From the NCBI GenBank assembly GCA_937894955.1, contig CALAXO010000202.1, positions 1 through 15,540 of the forward strand: a stretch of 15,540 nt of DNA, given 5' to 3'. Source of the DNA: an uncultured Clostridia bacterium (GTDB lineage: Bacteria; Bacillota; Clostridia; Christensenellales; CAG-138). Below, in pieces: positions 13,952 to 15,540 of the stretch (positions are counted from its first letter, which is position 1; every line of letters starts with the position of its first letter). The position numbers were made by a program, and so were the translations under genes. Under the pieces are notes generated by a model. It was not told the origin of the DNA. It was given only the letters and a program-made list of their open reading frames with translations, and did no database searches.

Positions 13952-14923
13952 TCAAAGCCCGAGTGAGACTCTCAAAACGGCGAGCGCATCCGCAACGGCA
14001 ATATTTCCGTCCGCGTCAACATCCATCATTGAGAAGTTATTCACGCTTGTATAGCCGAGAGCGGCGCGCATGATGAGCGTTGCATCAACGGTGTTGATTT
14101 GTCCGTTGCCGTCCGCATCGCCCGCAAAACATGCATAGAGTTTGCCGCCGCCGGTTCGTCTGTATTCCGAGTCGGTGGATACAAGGGAGCCGTCTTCATA
14201 CCAGCCGATGAAGTTTTCGCCTTCCGCAGGGGTGGCGAGCACAATAGTTTCATTCGTGTCGAGGTCGTTGCGCCGATTATGCATTCCGACTGTGCCGCTG
14301 CCGAACGAAAGCAGCGTCAAAGGCTGGGAAAAGCCGCGCTTTTTAACGGAAATTTTCCGCAAACCGCAATTTGTCAGTCTGATTGCGACAAGACTGGGGC
14401 AGTTCAGCGCGGAAACCTCCGTGCAATATTCCTGATTCATGAAGTAAAGCGTTGTAAGGCTTGTGCAGTCATCAACGATAACGGAGGAGATATGCGTGCG
14501 GCAGTCCGCATCAATCGATATTTGCTGAATGGGCGTACCGGAAACATTGAACGGGCCGTAAAGATCCGGGCGAATGGTGATAAGTCCGATTTTTGTATTG
14601 CCGGGAAGGCATTGATACTGATACCAAAAGCGCGCGGTTTCAACGCAATCTCCCCCGGTAAAAATCGGAGAAATGTGGGACCAGCCGTCATTTGTGGGTC
14701 CAAGGATAATTCCGTCAAAGGCATCGAATGCGCGCTGCTTGGCGGCTTCGATCTCCTCTTCGTTTGTGACGCCGTCGGGATTTGTCTGCTGCAAAAACGC
14801 GATATACGGAGCGTCATAATCAACGGAGTCGTCCGTACCTTCCGCAAATGCGGGTTGAATCACCGCAAATGCAAGAATAAGGCAAAGAGCGGTGCTGAGA
14901 ATGCGGGTGAAAAAGGTTTTCAT
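13952..14923 (-). CDS. Secreted dockerin-domain protein with InlB-like repeat
   Basis: The product (323 residues) starts with a Sec signal peptide (MKTFFTRILSTALCLILAFA, cleavage likely after AFA27). Residues about 28-115 match no domain I know. Residues about 120-220 are leucine-rich-like with short recurring phrases (VDDCTSLTTLYF, LNCPSLVAIRLTNCGL). Residues about 225-267 resemble an InlB-type bacterial repeat (ATPAEGENFIGWYEDGSLV). Residues 268-323 form a type I dockerin-like module with two Ca-binding loops, DADGNGQINTVD and DVDADGNIAVAD, which would bind a cohesin or act as a calcium-stabilised cap. No catalytic domain is visible. The frame is open upstream to 15046, but ATG 14923 has GGGAGG seven bases upstream and starts directly with the signal peptide. 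It is the only - strand gene here. Its promoter contains a long homopolymer run. Confidence 0.88.
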   Translation of the reverse strand: MKTFFTRILSTALCLILAFAVIQPAFAEGTDDSVDYDAPYIAFLQQTNPDGVTNEEEIEAAKQRAFDAFDGIILGPTNDGWSHISPIFTGGDCVETARFWYQYQCLPGNTKIGLITIRPDLYGPFNVSGTPIQQISIDADCRTHISSVIVDDCTSLTTLYFMNQEYCTEVSALNCPSLVAIRLTNCGLRKISVKKRGFSQPLTLLSFGSGTVGMHNRRNDLDTNETIVLATPAEGENFIGWYEDGSLVSTDSEYRRTGGGKLYACFAGDADGNGQINTVDATLIMRAALGYTSVNNFSMMDVDADGNIAVADALAVLRVSLGL

Positions 14924-14959
14924 TGTAATTCCTCCCAAGTCTATAATTTCACATTTGAT

Positions 14960-14989
14960 ATTATAACATATTTTTTTGGGGGGGGGCAA
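14960..14989 (-). promoter_or_regulatory. Dockerin gene promoter with homopolymer spacer
   Basis: On the - strand, TTGCCC (14989-14984) and a perfect TATAAT (14965-14960) are 18 bases apart, with TG one base before the -10 (TGTTATAAT). Transcription would start near 14953, giving a leader of about 30 bases. The spacer is six C, seven A and TATGT. A second -35-like TTGACT (14998-14993) is 27 bases from the -10, too far for normal use. Confidence 0.65.
14971..14986. repeat. Homopolymer run T7-G9 (A7 and C9 on the dockerin strand)
   Basis: Seven T (14971-14977) are followed directly by nine G (14978-14986). Such runs are prone to slipped-strand length change during replication. The run overlaps the end of the -35 box and most of the spacer of the dockerin promoter. 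Confidence 0.9.
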
Positions 14990-15188
14990 GAGAGTCAACA
15001 CAAAAAAAGAAAGTATATTAAGCTCGAGAGCAACGTTTTTTAACATAAAGAAATAATAAATGACGTAAAAAGAATAATTTCACGGTCGATGCCGAGTGTG
15101 AAGAACGAGGGAAGTTCCGATTGCACCGCATACTTTGCGCGGCATTGCTCACAATTTAAATATACTTTAAAAAACGCGCATTTTTGCC

Positions 15189-15217
15189 TTGTTTTAACCT
15201 ATAATGCAAGCTATAAT
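15189..15217 (+). promoter_or_regulatory. Promoter for the PFOR gene
   Basis: TTGTTT (15189-15194) and a perfect TATAAT (15212-15217) are 17 bases apart. A second perfect TATAAT at 15200-15205 has no good -35, but may mark an overlapping start. The leader to the PFOR start would be about 115 bases. Confidence 0.5.
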
Positions 15218-15338
15218 AAGACTTGGACATTAAACCTTCGTTCTGTCCGCATTTTTTACGTGTTTAAATGCAGGGCTGCATTTTGCATGAAGCGGCAGTT
15301 CGCGGGGTTAATAAATTCTCAAGGAGGATAAAATCTCT

Positions 15339-15540
15339 ATGGCAAAGACCGTCACTATCGATGGCAATACCGCTGCGGCGCATGTCGCATACGCATTTTC
15401 TGATGTTGCGGCTATTTACCCCATCACTCCGTCCTCTCCCATGGCAGAAGTTGCCGATGAATGGGGCGCACAGGGCAGGAAGAATCTTTTCGGTCAAAAG
15501 GTCCGCATTGCGGAAATGCAGTCCGAGGGCGGCGCAGCAG
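15339..15540 (+). CDS. nifJ: Pyruvate:ferredoxin (flavodoxin) oxidoreductase, N-terminal part
   Basis: Only the first 67 codons are in the window and the frame is open at the edge. The sequence starts AKTVTIDGNTAAAHVAYAFS, then shows the hallmark AIYPITPSSPMAEVADEW and ends near AEMQSEGGAA, which is nearly diagnostic for the single-chain PFOR of about 1170 residues. The enzyme oxidises pyruvate to acetyl-CoA and CO2 with thiamine diphosphate and [4Fe-4S] clusters, reducing ferredoxin; it is central to anaerobic metabolism. ATG 15339 lies 11 bases after AAGGAGG, a rather long spacing, but family homology begins exactly here. Domain I is all that can be seen. Confidence 0.95.
   Translation, partial: MAKTVTIDGNTAAAHVAYAFSDVAAIYPITPSSPMAEVADEWGAQGRKNLFGQKVRIAEMQSEGGAA

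Larger units (their letters stand above)
14924..15338. other. Divergent intergenic region between the dockerin and PFOR genes
   Basis: This 415-base region carries the - strand promoter with its C9-A7 run near the dockerin gene and one or two + strand promoters near the PFOR gene. The middle (about 15000-15180) is AT-rich with no supported gene, RNA or clear hairpin. The PFOR leader (about 15225-15338) ends in a strong AAGGAGG site at 15321-15327. Confidence 0.6.

Noticed and set aside
14099..15043. 314-codon open frame on the + strand opposite the dockerin gene
   Set aside because: The - strand frame has a signal peptide, dockerin loops, ribosome site and terminator; the + frame has none of these.
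14924..15046. N-terminal extension of the dockerin protein through the C9-A7 run
   Set aside because: The frame is open to an ATG at 15046, but it has no ribosome site, would bury the signal peptide, and lies upstream of the promoter.

Overview
The window looks like a chromosomal segment of an anaerobic, low-to-moderate GC Firmicute of the class Clostridia, probably an uncultured gut-type Oscillospiraceae or relative. The evidence is a jag-mnmE pair (the conserved block near the replication origin in Firmicutes), strong AGGAGG-type ribosome binding sites, a pyruvate:ferredoxin oxidoreductase start, a secreted type I dockerin-like protein and a DUF5662 protein. The genus assignment is inference. 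All genes but one lie on the + strand, as expected for a leading-strand region near oriC.

Layout. Positions 1-5125 hold a close-packed + strand run: the 3' end of jag (RNA-binding KH/R3H protein), mnmE (tRNA wobble uridine GTPase), glgB (glycogen branching enzyme), a double [4Fe-4S] ferredoxin-like protein with an unassigned C-terminal part, and a uridine kinase. Positions 5150-7107 appear to be a second unit with its own extended -10 promoter: an AI-2E/PerM-type membrane protein starting at TTG, then a DUF5662 protein. Positions 7182-8134 carry a lipoprotein of unknown function with a candidate promoter and a terminator-like hairpin. A GNAT acetyltransferase follows (8243-8839).

Positions 8840-11754 hold a likely amino-acid unit. 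A 340-base leader region has a good sigma-A promoter whose -35 box is the left end of a perfect 18-bp palindrome. It precedes a PLP aminotransferase of the aromatic/2-aminoadipate (LysN/KAT) type and tyrS. A YigZ/IMPACT protein (11873-12508) and a branched-chain aminotransferase ilvE (12622-13710, strong terminator) follow. Both aminotransferases, tyrS and ilvE have cleaner codon choice than mnmE and glgB, which suggests high expression.

On the - strand, 13952-14923 encodes a secreted protein with a leucine-rich-like middle, an InlB-like repeat and a C-terminal dockerin. Its promoter has a C9-A7 homopolymer run between -35 and -10. This is the classical architecture of slipped-strand phase variation and the most notable observation here. 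Divergently, the first 67 codons of pyruvate:ferredoxin oxidoreductase (15339 to the window end) are present.

No mobile element, tRNA, rRNA or CRISPR array was recognised. Most genes are housekeeping; the novelty lies in regulatory DNA (the phase-variable-looking promoter, the palindromic operator, structured leaders) and in a few poorly known proteins (the ferredoxin with extra domain, DUF5662, the lipoprotein, the dockerin protein).
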